A stretch of 64,000 nucleotides of DNA from Nonomuraea aurantiaca (GTDB lineage Bacteria > Actinomycetota > Actinomycetes > Streptosporangiales > Streptosporangiaceae), in contig NZ_JAIWNB010000024.1 of NCBI RefSeq assembly GCF_020215705.1, positions 120,974 to 184,973 of the forward strand, read 5' to 3'. How positions within the stretch are numbered: the stretch's first letter is position 1; each line of letters opens with the position of its first letter. The position numbers and the translations under genes are program-made. Shown here piece after piece: positions 34,501 through 46,620 of the stretch. The notes under the pieces were generated by a model. It had not been told where the DNA came from, did not search any database, and saw only the letters and a list, made by a program, of their open reading frames with translations.

Positions 34501-35901
34501 ATGAGGCGGCTGATGGCCGCGCTGGCGGTGGTCACGTTGACATCGACATCGTGCGGGGGGATCGGGCAGGCATCCACGGTGCGACAGGCCTCCGTCCGGT
34601 CGGAGGATCCGGTCGCTACGGTCGCGCCGACGTGGATCCGCGGGCTGCGGGTGGTTCGCGACAACGGCAAGGAGGAATCCTGCGCCTGGTCGACCACGTA
34701 CCCGCAGATTCCGAGCGCGCAGCCGCTGACGGACGCGCTGCGCCGGCTGGTCGAGGAGCGACGGGCCGCGTTCCTGCAGTGGGCGCGGGAGAGCGGGTGC
34801 GGCGAGCAGGCCGGGAAGGCGCCCGAGCTGAACATGGGGTTCGGCTTCGTGGCGGCCTCGGGTGACGTGATCGGGGTCCGGTTCACCGTCTATCAGCTCG
34901 GGGGCGCGGGCGACGGCAAGTCGACGACGTCGCTCTGGTACGACGGGGTCAAGGGCCAGGTGGTGCCCGCCCTGTCACTCATCGACGCGGCGTCCATGAA
35001 CGCGTTCGAGGAGCTGACCGGCAAGGCGCTGGAGGGCATCGACCGGCAGGCGTGGCTCGCGGACCGGAGCGCCCGGACGCTCGACGACCTGGCCTTCACC
35101 AAGGACGGCGACCTGGTCGTGACCTTCGACGAAGGAGAGGTGGCGGCGGGGGCCGTCGGCCAGGCGCAGGCCGTGTTGCCGCGCGCCGAGGTGGAGCCGC
35201 TGCTGTCGGACTTCGGCCGGCGGGCGCGGGCCCAGGTCATGCGTCCGGCTGACCGGATGGCGCTGCCCGGATATACGGCGGACGGCTCGGTCGACTGCCG
35301 CCAGGTCAAGTGCGTGGCGCTCACCTTCGACGACGGCCCGAGTCCGTACACCCCCAGGTTGCTCCAGTACCTGGCCAGGTACCGGGCGCGGGCCACGTTC
35401 TTCGTCGTCGGCCAGAACGTGATCGCGCGCCCTGGTGTGGTGCGCGGCGCCGTGCGGGCCGGGCACGAGGTCGGGAACCACAGCTGGTCGCACCGCGACC
35501 TGACCGGGCTGTCCGCCCGTGGGGTGCGAGCGGACCTGGCCAGGACCGACCAGGCGATCCGGAAGGCGACCGGGGTGACGCCCACGCTGGTCCGCCCGCC
35601 GTACGGTGCCTTCGACCGCGTCGTGCGCAGGCAGTCGCCGCACCCGCTGGTGCTGTGGAGCGTGGACACGCTGGACTGGTTGTACCGCAACAGCGGCCAC
35701 GTGACCCGTGCCGCGGTCGGCCCGGCGCGACCCGGATCAATCATTCTTTTTCATGACATCAGGCCGACCACCGTGGCGGCGATCCCCCATGTGCTGAAGC
35801 GGCTGGCCAAGCGCGGCTTCCACTTCGTGACGGTGAGCGAGCTGTACGGCGGCCATCCTCCCGCGCTCGCCATCCACGGGCCGAGCCCGAGACATCCATG
35901 A
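34501..35901 (+). CDS. Lipoprotein polysaccharide deacetylase (NodB domain) with N-terminal DUF3298-like domain
   Basis: A 466-residue exported protein with lipobox-like 'TLTSTSCGG'. Residues 45-240 resemble the DUF3298/RsiV-type extracellular domain. Residues 260-455 are a carbohydrate esterase family 4 NodB domain: 'LTFDDGPSP' (catalytic base and metal Asp), 'HEVGNHSWSH' (H-x3-H metal ligands), 'VRPPYGAFD' and 'IILFHD'. It probably de-N-acetylates peptidoglycan or another cell-wall glycan. The start is at ATG 34501 with GGGGGG upstream; GTG 34495 is also possible. Confidence 0.9.
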   Translation: MRRLMAALAVVTLTSTSCGGIGQASTVRQASVRSEDPVATVAPTWIRGLRVVRDNGKEESCAWSTTYPQIPSAQPLTDALRRLVEERRAAFLQWARESGCGEQAGKAPELNMGFGFVAASGDVIGVRFTVYQLGGAGDGKSTTSLWYDGVKGQVVPALSLIDAASMNAFEELTGKALEGIDRQAWLADRSARTLDDLAFTKDGDLVVTFDEGEVAAGAVGQAQAVLPRAEVEPLLSDFGRRARAQVMRPADRMALPGYTADGSVDCRQVKCVALTFDDGPSPYTPRLLQYLARYRARATFFVVGQNVIARPGVVRGAVRAGHEVGNHSWSHRDLTGLSARGVRADLARTDQAIRKATGVTPTLVRPPYGAFDRVVRRQSPHPLVLWSVDTLDWLYRNSGHVTRAAVGPARPGSIILFHDIRPTTVAAIPHVLKRLAKRGFHFVTVSELYGGHPPALAIHGPSPRHP

Positions 35902-35905
35902 CCCC

Positions 35906-37306
<1,401 letters not shown>

Positions 37307-37307
37307 C

Positions 37308-38897
37308 TCACACTCGCTTCCGGTCGAAGGCGGGCCGCTGCCCGGTGCCGTAGCGGCGCAGCGCGCCCTCGGGACCGGCGGCGTTGGGCCGGTTGAACAC
37401 CCAGTTCTGCCAGGCGGTGAGCCGGGCGAAGATCTTCGTCTCCAGCGTCTCGGGGCCGGCGAAGCGATGGTTGGCCTCCATCGCGGTCAACGCGTCCGGG
37501 CTCAGGGCCGCCCGCTCCTCCAGCGCGATGCGTACCTCGTCCGCCCAGTCGATGTCGTCGAGCGCGAAGGTGACCAGGCCCTGCTCGTCCGCCTCGGCGG
37601 CGTCGATCTCGCGGCCGGTCTCCTGGCGCAGCTTGGCGAGGTGGCCGGGGTCGCCGAGGAAGCGGGCGGCCAGCCGGGACAGGCCGTTGCCCATGGGGAA
37701 CGCGCCGAAGTTCGCCTCGGTGAGGGTGATCGCCGTGCCCTCCTCGTCGTACATGTACTGGCGGTCGCAGGCCAGTGCCAGCTCCAGCAGCGGCCCGGCG
37801 AAGCAGCTGCCCGGCTCGATCAGCGCGATCAGGCTGCGGCTCGTCACGTCCAGGCGTTTGAGCGTGCGCTTGTAGTAGTGCCGGATCTCGTCGGCCGGCC
37901 AGCCGTCGCCCTGCCAAGCTTCGAGTACGCGCCGGGCGTCGCCCTGGGTCTTGATCACCCAGGTGCCCAGCTCCAGCTCGTTGGTGCGCAGCCGCAGGAT
38001 CAGGTCGTCCAGCTCCCGGGTGAGCGCCAGCGGCCAGGACTCGCTCTCCTGCCGCGGGCCGTACACCGTGATGGTGACCAGCCCGTTCGCCCGGTCGAGG
38101 GCCGCGGTGACGTTCGGGTAGCGGATCTCGTCCGCGCTCACCTCGCGCTCCAGCGGGGTCAGCGCGATCCCCTCGGCCGCGCGCGGGCGGGTGGAGCGGG
38201 CGGCGGCCTCGGCGGCGCGCCGCCGCACCGTCTCCTCGAACCTGCTGCGCGGCACCGCCTCGTCGACCAGGCCCCACTCCACCGCGCGCGAGCCGCGCAC
38301 GCCCTCGCTGCGGGTGGCGAACACGTCCGCCAAGTCCTTGCGTACGCCGCGCTTGTCGACCAGCCGGGTCAGCCCCCCGGTGCCGGGCAGTACGGCGAGC
38401 AGCGGCACCTCCGGCAGCGACACGGCCGTGGAGCCGTCGTCCAGCAGGATGATCCGGTCGCAGGCCAGCGCCAGCTCGAAGCCGCCGCCGGCCGCCGTGC
38501 CGTTGATCGCCGCGAGGTAGGTCTGGCCGGAGTTCGCGGTCGCGTCCTCGATGCCGTTGCGGGTCTCGTTGGTGAACTTGCAGAAGTTCACCTTCCAGGA
38601 GTGCGAGGACCCGGCCAGCATCCTGATGTTGGCACCCGCGCAGAACACCTTCTCCAGGCCGCCGGTGATGATCACGGCGCGGCCCTCGGGGTGCTCGAAG
38701 CGCAGGCGCTGGACGGCGTCGTACAGCTCGATGTCCACGCCCAGGTCGTAGGAGTTGAGCTTGAGCTCGTAGCCGGGGACCAGGCCGCCGTGCTCATCGA
38801 CCTGGAGGACGATGCGGGCGATCTCGCCGTCGTACTCGACGCGGAGGTGGCGGTAGCGGTCGGGGTGGGTGTCGAAGGAGATCTCGGGTGCTGACAC
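37308..38897 (-). CDS. boxC: 2,3-Epoxybenzoyl-CoA dihydrolase
   Basis: Opens the ring of the BoxB product with water, giving an aldehyde-CoA and formate. A 529-residue double crotonase-fold protein: the first half carries 'VFCAGANIRML' and 'LAAINGTAAGGGFELALACDR' (enoyl-CoA hydratase-type oxyanion site), the second 'FGAFPMGNGLSRLAARFLGD'. The length fits BoxC. GTG at 38897 has AAGGA just upstream. It is first in the boxCB unit and divergent from the GH95-type gene. Confidence 0.92.
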   Translation of the reverse strand: MSAPEISFDTHPDRYRHLRVEYDGEIARIVLQVDEHGGLVPGYELKLNSYDLGVDIELYDAVQRLRFEHPEGRAVIITGGLEKVFCAGANIRMLAGSSHSWKVNFCKFTNETRNGIEDATANSGQTYLAAINGTAAGGGFELALACDRIILLDDGSTAVSLPEVPLLAVLPGTGGLTRLVDKRGVRKDLADVFATRSEGVRGSRAVEWGLVDEAVPRSRFEETVRRRAAEAAARSTRPRAAEGIALTPLEREVSADEIRYPNVTAALDRANGLVTITVYGPRQESESWPLALTRELDDLILRLRTNELELGTWVIKTQGDARRVLEAWQGDGWPADEIRHYYKRTLKRLDVTSRSLIALIEPGSCFAGPLLELALACDRQYMYDEEGTAITLTEANFGAFPMGNGLSRLAARFLGDPGHLAKLRQETGREIDAAEADEQGLVTFALDDIDWADEVRIALEERAALSPDALTAMEANHRFAGPETLETKIFARLTAWQNWVFNRPNAAGPEGALRRYGTGQRPAFDRKRV

Positions 38898-38904
38898 GTC
38901 CTTA

Positions 38905-38933
38905 ATTTCGACATCATTATTTCGCTACGTCAA
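38905..38933 (-). promoter_or_regulatory. Predicted boxC promoter
   Basis: Minus-strand TTGACG (38933-38928), a 17-bp spacer and CGAAAT (38910-38905) in an AT-rich patch. An inverted repeat, GCTAC-11-GTAGC (38924-38944), overlaps the -35 and is a candidate operator. Transcription would start very close to the GTG. Confidence 0.4.
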
Positions 38934-38991
38934 GCATCTGTAGCATTTAATAGGCTGCTCGGGAAAGCGCTTACTCCCGGCCGGAGGCCAG

Positions 38992-41142
38992 ATGCCCGAG
39001 CACCGCATTCACGACACCGAGCCCGGTCTGACCTGGGAGGACGCGTTCCTTTCCGGCAACGGCGAGTACGGGATCATGGTCTACGGCGAGCCGCACGCCC
39101 AGCGCGTGGTGTTCGACCATCACCGCTTCGTCCTGCCCAACGGCACCCGCGACCTGCGCCCGCCCGCGATCGCCGACCGGCTGGGGGAGATCCGCGAGCT
39201 GATCCTGTCCGGGCGGGCCGCCGAGGCGCAGCGGGTGGCGGCGGACGGGCGCGGCCTGGTCTGGACGCAGGCGTTCCATCCGGGGTACGAGCTGGTCGTC
39301 GAGGGCGCGTGCGCCGGGCCCTATCGGCGCGTCACCGACTTCACGACCGGGGAGATCGTGGTCACCACGGGCTTCGCGACCGGGGAGGTTGTAGGCACGG
39401 CGGGTGGGCGCGCACACCACGCGTTCGTCTCGCGGGCCGACTCCGTCGTGGTCCAGCGGCTGACCGGCGAGCTGAGGCTGCGTCTGACCGGTGACCTGCC
39501 GGGCAAGCCCGCCGACGTCGTCTACCAGACCGCCGCTTACGAGAAGGATGGGCACGTCTTCCTGAGTGCTCGCGGCGCCTACCCGGCCGGGCTGGGCGCC
39601 GCCGGGTTCGAGGGGCTGACGCTCGTCCTGGCGGCCGACGTCTCCGTGTCGGGCGACGAGGTGGTGACGCGGGGCGAGACGCTGCTGCTGACGAAGCTGG
39701 ACCGCTACGAGGAGCCCGGCTGGGGCACCGACCGGCTGGAAGCCGCGCTCAACGCCCTGGCCGGCCACTCGTACGACGAGCTGCTGGCCCGACATGTCGC
39801 CATCCATCGGCCCATCTACGAGCGGGTCACCCTTGACCTGGGTGTGGCCGGAGATCCGCCGGTCGGCGAGCTGATCGCCGAGCCGCCCGGCCCCGCCCTG
39901 ATCGAGCGGTTGTTCCATTCGGGCCGCTACCTGCTGCTCAGCTCGTCGGGCGTGCTGCCGCCCCGGCTCACCGGTCTCTGGCTCGGCGCGTGGGGAGCGG
40001 CCTGGTCGGGCGACTTCACCACCGACGCCAACCTCAACCTTCAGTTGGCCGGGGTGAACATCGGCGCGATGCCCGAGCTCATGGCCGGGTACGCCGCCCT
40101 GATCCGCGATCAGATCGACCACTGGCGGGTCAACGCCCGCGAGATCTACGGCGTCGACGGCATCCTCGCGCCCAGCCGCACCGATGGGGAGAGCGGTTAC
40201 CTGTTCCACTTCGACGAGGACTGGCCGTGGACGATGTGGCTGGCCGGGGCCGACTGGCTGCTGTACCCGCTCCACGAGCACCACCAGGTCACCGGCGAGC
40301 TGGTCGAAGAGCTGCCGGGCTGGCTGGCGGAGGCGGCGGCGTTCTGGGAGGAGTTCCTGGCCGGGTCCGGCTTCGTGATCGTGCCGTCGTTCTCGCCCGA
40401 GGTGGGTCCCGAGGGCTCCTCGTACGCGAGCGTCAACGCGACCATGGACATCGCGGCGGCCCGTCACGCCCTGGGCCTGGCCGGATCCCCGCTGGCGGAG
40501 CGGCTGCCGCCGTACCGGATCGACGAGCGGGGCGCGCTCACGGAGTGGGCGTGGGACGCGGCGCCGCACGAGGATCACCGGCACGTCAGCCACCTCTATC
40601 CGGTGTGGCCGCTGCACGAGATCAACCCCGACGACGAGCCGGAGCTGGCCAAGGCCGCGCACCGCGCCCTGGAACTGCGCGGCGACGAGAACCTGTCGGC
40701 CCACGGCAGCCTGCACCGGGCGCTGGCGGCGGCCCGGCTGAAGGACGCGGGGCTGGCCCAGGCCAACCTGATGAAGATCCTGGGCACGGACATGCTGTTC
40801 CGATCACTCATGACGTCCCACAACCCGGGCCGGGAGATCTACAACGCCGACGCCGCGCACACCCTGCACGGGCTGGTCATCGAGCTGCTGGTGGACTCCC
40901 GGCCGGGGGTGGTGGAGCTGCTGCCCGCCGTACGCGAGCTGCTGCCGAAGGGGACGATCCGCGGCGTCGCCTGCCGGGGGCGGGTCGTCGTCGAGGAGCT
41001 GACCTGGGGCGAGGGGAGCGTGCGGGCGGTGCTGCGCTCGCCGGTGGACCAGCGGATCATCCTGATCCACCGCGCCTCCGGGCACCGGGAGGAGGTCGAA
41101 CTGGTGGCGGGCGAACCCCACCTGGTGGTCATCGACGGCTGA
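38992..41142 (+). CDS. Glycoside hydrolase family 95-type enzyme
   Basis: A 716-residue intracellular hydrolase with the GH95 plan: N-terminal beta domain ('FLSGNGEYGIMVYG'), then an (alpha/alpha)6 barrel. The region 'TDANLNLQLAGV' corresponds to the Asn pair used by GH95 alpha-L-fucosidases to activate water, and 'HRHVSHLYPVWPLHEI' to the later active-site segment. Known members release alpha-L-fucose or alpha-L-galactose; specificity here is not certain, and there is no signal peptide, so substrate must be imported. GGAGG precedes the ATG. It is divergent from boxC and apparently a single-gene unit. Confidence 0.8.
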   Translation: MPEHRIHDTEPGLTWEDAFLSGNGEYGIMVYGEPHAQRVVFDHHRFVLPNGTRDLRPPAIADRLGEIRELILSGRAAEAQRVAADGRGLVWTQAFHPGYELVVEGACAGPYRRVTDFTTGEIVVTTGFATGEVVGTAGGRAHHAFVSRADSVVVQRLTGELRLRLTGDLPGKPADVVYQTAAYEKDGHVFLSARGAYPAGLGAAGFEGLTLVLAADVSVSGDEVVTRGETLLLTKLDRYEEPGWGTDRLEAALNALAGHSYDELLARHVAIHRPIYERVTLDLGVAGDPPVGELIAEPPGPALIERLFHSGRYLLLSSSGVLPPRLTGLWLGAWGAAWSGDFTTDANLNLQLAGVNIGAMPELMAGYAALIRDQIDHWRVNAREIYGVDGILAPSRTDGESGYLFHFDEDWPWTMWLAGADWLLYPLHEHHQVTGELVEELPGWLAEAAAFWEEFLAGSGFVIVPSFSPEVGPEGSSYASVNATMDIAAARHALGLAGSPLAERLPPYRIDERGALTEWAWDAAPHEDHRHVSHLYPVWPLHEINPDDEPELAKAAHRALELRGDENLSAHGSLHRALAAARLKDAGLAQANLMKILGTDMLFRSLMTSHNPGREIYNADAAHTLHGLVIELLVDSRPGVVELLPAVRELLPKGTIRGVACRGRVVVEELTWGEGSVRAVLRSPVDQRIILIHRASGHREEVELVAGEPHLVVIDG

Positions 41143-41182
41143 GAGCCGTGAAAGCAGATCGCCCCATCGGTTGAGTACAGGT

Positions 41183-41803
41183 GTGACTGCCAATATGACG
41201 GCTCGGCTCCGGCTCGTTGATCCCTCGGGGGCGATCAGTGACGCGGACCTGGTGGAGGCGTCGTACCGAAGACCCGAGCGGTTCGGGGAGCTCTACGACC
41301 GCTATATCGGGGAGATCCACGCGTACCTGGGCCGGCGGCTCGGCCAGGAGGCCGCCGACGACCTCGCCGCCGAGGTGTTTCTCACCGCGTTCAGGAAGCG
41401 CACCACGTTCGACCGCGAACGCGGGGAGGTGCGCCCCTGGTTGTACGGCATCGCGGCCAACCTGATCGCGGTGCACCGCCGTACCGAGACCAGGAAGCTG
41501 GCGGCGCTGCGCCGCAGCGCGGCCGCTCCCGCGGGCACGGACCACGGCCACGAGGAACGCGTGGTCAGCCGCGTCGACGCCGCGAACGAGCAGGCGCGGC
41601 TCGCGGCTGAGCTGCAGGCGCTGTCCGACGGCGATCGGGACGTGCTGCTGCTGAGCGCCCTGGGCGAGCTGAGCCATGGGGAGGTGGCCGAGGCGCTGGG
41701 CATCCCGTACGGCACCGTCGGGTCCCGTCTGTCACGGGTGCGCAGGAAGCTCCGGGCCGCTCTGGGCGGCGTCAATCCCTTGCTTGGAGGCTCTGATGGA
41801 TGA
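41183..41803 (+). CDS. ECF-type RNA polymerase sigma factor
   Basis: About 206 residues. Region 2 spans about 25-95 ('FGELYDRYIGEIHAYLGRRLG', 'DDLAAEVFLTAFRKR', 'WLYGIAANLIAVHRR') and region 4 about 140-195 ('LSDGDRDVLLLSALGELSHGEVAEALGIPYGTVGSRL'). The start is unclear: TTG 41171, GTG 41183 and ATG 41195 are in frame, and the GTG is chosen for a weak CAGGT upstream. It overlaps the next gene by 8 bp, and the CU044_5270-type membrane protein that follows is the likely anti-sigma partner. Confidence 0.9.
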   Translation: MTANMTARLRLVDPSGAISDADLVEASYRRPERFGELYDRYIGEIHAYLGRRLGQEAADDLAAEVFLTAFRKRTTFDRERGEVRPWLYGIAANLIAVHRRTETRKLAALRRSAAAPAGTDHGHEERVVSRVDAANEQARLAAELQALSDGDRDVLLLSALGELSHGEVAEALGIPYGTVGSRLSRVRRKLRAALGGVNPLLGGSDG

Positions 41804-42857
41804 TTACCGGGCGGTGCGCGAACTGCTCCCCGCGCCGCCGCTGTCGCCGGAGGTTCGGCGGGCCGGGCGTGAACGGCTGGCCGGCGCGTTCGCTCACGAG
41901 GGGGTACGGCGACGCCGCAGGGCCGCCAGATGGAGTGCGCTGGGGCTCGGCCTGGCCGGGGCGGCGGCCGTGGCCCTGCTGGCCACCAGCTCCGTGTCGC
42001 CGGGCGGGTCGCCCGCCAAGCACAACGTGGTCGCCCCGATGAGCGCCAACCAGATCCTGCTGGCCGCCGCGACCTCGGTGGCCGCGACGCCAGACGCGGG
42101 CGCCTGGTGGGGTAGCAAGCAGATCGACGGCCGCGAATTCTACGACCCGGGCCACCACTACCTGCTGCGGCAGAGCAAGTCGATGGAATCCTGGATCCCA
42201 GCGGATCCGGAGGCTCTTACCTGGTACCGCGAGACCTACCTCGGCGCCGTCCCCGTGAGCTCCGAGGGCGAGGCCGCCTGGCGGGCCGCCGGCGCGCCGT
42301 CGACCTGGACCTACGAACAGGGCAAGACCCCCGGCCTGATCACCGACGACCGGGCCGAGGGCATCGTCCGGGCGGCGCCGGGCAAGCCGTGGACCTTTTC
42401 CAGCGAGGACTGGGACTTCCGCATCGTCCTGGCCGGTAAGCCGCTGACCAGGATGAACGAGGTGCCGACGACTCCCGAGGGGCTGCGCGCGCTCTTCTCC
42501 GACGTGGACGGCCGGGCGCTCGTCGACAACGCCGTGAGCCTGCTCGTGTACGCGCCGGTGACGAGCGAGACCCGGGCCGCCGCCTACCGGCTGCTCGCGT
42601 CGCTGCCCGGGGTCTCGGCCGTCGGGCAGGTGACGGACACGCTTGGGCGTACCGGGCAGGCCCTCGAATACCAGTCCGCGCAGCGTCCCGTGACCGAGTA
42701 CGCGGGGGGCACTCGTACCCGGCTGGTGATCGATCCGGCCACCGGGAAGCCCCTCTCGATCGAGACGCGCGCCACGGACGATGGCCATCTCCTGGAGTTC
42801 ACCGCGATCCAGGAGAGCGTCTGGACAGATGACAACCCATTGAAGGAGCAGAAGTGA
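41796..42857 (+). CDS. CU044_5270-type membrane protein, probable anti-sigma partner
   Basis: A 353-residue protein: a short cytosolic N-terminus ('MDDYRAVRELLPAPPLSPEVR', about 45 residues), one transmembrane helix (about 47-66, 'ALGLGLAGAAAVALLATSSV') and an extracytoplasmic domain with the repeated theme 'WRAAGAPSTWTY'. This is the layout of the CU044_5270 family found after ECF sigma genes in actinomycetes; sigma binding by the N-terminus is inferred. GGAGG precedes the ATG, which lies inside the sigma gene. It overlaps the next gene by GTGA. Confidence 0.82.
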   Translation: MDDYRAVRELLPAPPLSPEVRRAGRERLAGAFAHEGVRRRRRAARWSALGLGLAGAAAVALLATSSVSPGGSPAKHNVVAPMSANQILLAAATSVAATPDAGAWWGSKQIDGREFYDPGHHYLLRQSKSMESWIPADPEALTWYRETYLGAVPVSSEGEAAWRAAGAPSTWTYEQGKTPGLITDDRAEGIVRAAPGKPWTFSSEDWDFRIVLAGKPLTRMNEVPTTPEGLRALFSDVDGRALVDNAVSLLVYAPVTSETRAAAYRLLASLPGVSAVGQVTDTLGRTGQALEYQSAQRPVTEYAGGTRTRLVIDPATGKPLSIETRATDDGHLLEFTAIQESVWTDDNPLKEQK

Positions 42858-43750
42858 GATCGCTGATCGCCGCCGTAGCCGGTTTGGTCTTCACCGGAGC
42901 GCTCGCCGTACCCGCGCAGGCGACCCCGCCCGAGGGCAAGTACTGGCGGGTCGACATGATCCTGAGCAGGACCCATCCGCGTCCGGTCGGCAGCGGCTAC
43001 TGGCTGGCCGAGCGGCAGGTGTCCACCGACTGGCGGTCGCCCGAGGGCAAGAGCTGGACCGGTTTCCGGACGCTCGGCGCCCGGCCCAAGACCGAGAAGG
43101 ACGAGGCGGCCTGGCGCGCCGACGGCTCCCCGAAGTCGTGGACCTACCGCACGGAGGGCATGAAGATCTCCCTGTCCACGGAGCCCGGCGCGGGGCACGT
43201 GGGGCCGACGAAAGGCGTCCCCAAGGGCTTCCGCTTGGGCGAGAAATGGGTGACCTACCAGCAGCTCCAGGAGCTGCCGTCGGATCCGGCCGCCCTCAAG
43301 AGATATGTCGTGGCGAACCTGAAGACCTGGATCAAGGAGGCCGCGGACGAGGCGAAGACCACCTCCCCGAACTCCAAGATCGAGGACTGGGAATCCCGAC
43401 TCGACTCGTACGTGGCCATCGAGCTGAGCCGGATGCTCTGGGAGAACCCGGTCCCGCAGAAGGTGAGGAGCGCCGCCTTCCAGGCGTTCAAGACCACCAA
43501 GGGGGTCACCGACCTCGGGCGGGCCCAGGATTCGCTCAACCGCTCCGGGCAGAAGTTCGCTCTGCCGACTCTCGCCACCAAGGGCACGGTGCTCAAGCAG
43601 CAGCTCCTCGTGGACACCAAGACCATGACGCTGCTGGCCGAGTACACCGACACCACGCTCAATGGGAAGCCGTTCCTGGCCAACACCAAGGTGGAGACGT
43701 ACAAGGTCGGCTGGACGAACGAGGCGCCCGCCGTCCCGGACGGCAAGTAG
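42854..43750 (+). CDS. Secreted paralogue of the CU044_5270 extracytoplasmic domain
   Basis: A 298-residue exported protein with signal peptide 'MRSLIAAVAGLVFTGALAVPAQA'. The mature part shares the same elements as the preceding gene's outer domain: 'YWLAERQ', 'WRADGSPKSWTY', a DPAALKRY-type helix and a C-terminal beta section about 'QQLLVDTKTMTLLAEY'. It could compete for, or present, the signal sensed by the membrane partner, which is inference. GTG 42854 overlaps the upstream stop (GTGA), so the three genes form one operon closed by a strong hairpin. Confidence 0.78.
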   Translation: MRSLIAAVAGLVFTGALAVPAQATPPEGKYWRVDMILSRTHPRPVGSGYWLAERQVSTDWRSPEGKSWTGFRTLGARPKTEKDEAAWRADGSPKSWTYRTEGMKISLSTEPGAGHVGPTKGVPKGFRLGEKWVTYQQLQELPSDPAALKRYVVANLKTWIKEAADEAKTTSPNSKIEDWESRLDSYVAIELSRMLWENPVPQKVRSAAFQAFKTTKGVTDLGRAQDSLNRSGQKFALPTLATKGTVLKQQLLVDTKTMTLLAEYTDTTLNGKPFLANTKVETYKVGWTNEAPAVPDGK

Positions 43751-43754
43751 GGCC

Positions 43755-43786
43755 ACGAGGACTCGCCCGCCAGGGCGAGTCCTCGT
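43755..43786. terminator. Strong bidirectional hairpin terminator
   Basis: A perfect 14-bp stem, ACGAGGACTCGCCC (43755-43768) paired with 43773-43786, closes on the tetraloop GCCA. It sits between convergent stops with no T-tract. Confidence 0.75.
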
Positions 43787-43792
43787 CAGGCG

Positions 43793-44266
43793 TCAGCGCA
43801 CGACGGTGCAGCCGACCCACTTGATGACGTGCTTGTCCTTCTTCGTGAAGAACTCCGCGTTCTTCTTGCTCTTGAAGGCGCGCTTGTGCAGAACGCCCTT
43901 CTCATCGCGGAACCGGACATGAACCCGGCCGCCTTCGTGGTGCCTGACCACGCACTTCATCTTCTCGTCCGGCCCGCAGGCATCGTCCTCGGGGCCCAGC
44001 CGCTCCGAGAAGACGCGCACCTTCTCACCCTTGATGAGCTTGCCGTCCTCGTCCGCGAACCGGCCGTCCTTGAGGCTGATCCGCTTGCCCTGCTCGCCCT
44101 CGAACACGACGTCGGGCTCGGAGCACTCCAGGATGGGCGTGAGCTGGTCGCTGGTGATCAGCTGGGGCTGCGACGGGTCGTCCGAGGCGAACGCCGGAGC
44201 GGACACGGCAGCGGTGGTGCCGAAGGCCGCCACGGCGATGATGGCGGCACCGAGTGCGCGTCTCAT
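43793..44266 (-). CDS. Secreted hypothetical protein
   Basis: A 157-residue protein with a clear signal peptide ('RRALGAAIIAVAAFGTTAAV', cleavage after SAPAFA-S). The mature part is charged, with two short strand-rich repeats mentioning 'ISLKDGRFADEDGKL' and 'VRFRDEKGVLHKRAFK', and four Cys that could form two disulfides. I do not recognise the family. ATG 44266 is chosen because it begins the signal peptide; the open frame extends to 44368. It is divergent from the chitinase gene. Confidence 0.7.
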   Translation of the reverse strand: MRRALGAAIIAVAAFGTTAAVSAPAFASDDPSQPQLITSDQLTPILECSEPDVVFEGEQGKRISLKDGRFADEDGKLIKGEKVRVFSERLGPEDDACGPDEKMKCVVRHHEGGRVHVRFRDEKGVLHKRAFKSKKNAEFFTKKDKHVIKWVGCTVVR

Positions 44267-44384
44267 GTGACTCTCTTCTCTGAGGGGTCTCTGAAGGGTT
44301 TCGAGCTGTGACGACCGGCCGGTCACGATGAAGACTGCCGGGCCGGGTGTTAATTCCGTGTATGACAAAAATTGACCGCCCGTA

Positions 44385-44413
44385 TTGACGATCTCGCAGG
44401 CGGCGGCTAGCGT
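44385..44413 (+). promoter_or_regulatory. Predicted chitinase promoter
   Basis: TTGACG (44385-44390), a 17-bp spacer and TAGCGT (44408-44413), a good housekeeping-type pair for an actinomycete. Transcription would begin just before the palindrome at 44426. Confidence 0.5.
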
Positions 44414-44425
44414 CGTCTCATAATT

Positions 44426-44455
44426 GACAGGAAACTTTCCTATAAGTTACCTGTC
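44426..44455. promoter_or_regulatory. 30-bp operator-like palindrome of the chitinase gene
   Basis: GACAGG-a-AACTT-tcctat-AAGTT-a-CCTGTC is an inverted repeat with only the A/A pair unmatched. Inside it lies a second perfect palindrome, GGAAA-c-TTTCC (44430-44440). Placed just downstream of the predicted start point, it would suit a repressor. The GAAACTTTC core recurs before the GH10 xylanase gene. Confidence 0.65.
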
Positions 44456-44501
44456 TGGCCTCCCACCCACCCCGCACAAACCCGCCGGAGGTCGGAGCAC
44501 T

Positions 44502-46436
<1,935 letters not shown>

Positions 46437-46464
46437 CCATCCTCACCTCCTGAGGGCCGCGTCT

Positions 46465-46496
46465 GGGCCGGCTTCGCGTCGCGGAGCCGGCCCTTT
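46465..46496 (+). terminator. Intrinsic terminator after the chitinase gene
   Basis: A 9-bp perfect stem, GGGCCGGCT (46465-46473) with AGCCGGCCC (46485-46493), directly followed by TTT. It lies 29 bp after the chitinase stop. Confidence 0.75.
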
Positions 46497-46620
46497 CGCC
46501 TTTCGTAACCGGCTTTCGTACCCGGTTGGAGGGTTGACCCGGGATCTGCGTGGAAATCTTGAGAGCATAACGCTTCGTGATCGCCCGCTAATTGTCAGCT
46601 CATGATCTCCGGGGGTGATG

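Noticed and set aside
39990..41174. A 394-codon plus-strand frame inside the GH95-type gene
   Set aside because: It is an out-of-frame shadow rich in Arg/Gly/Pro; the GH95 frame contains the family motifs.
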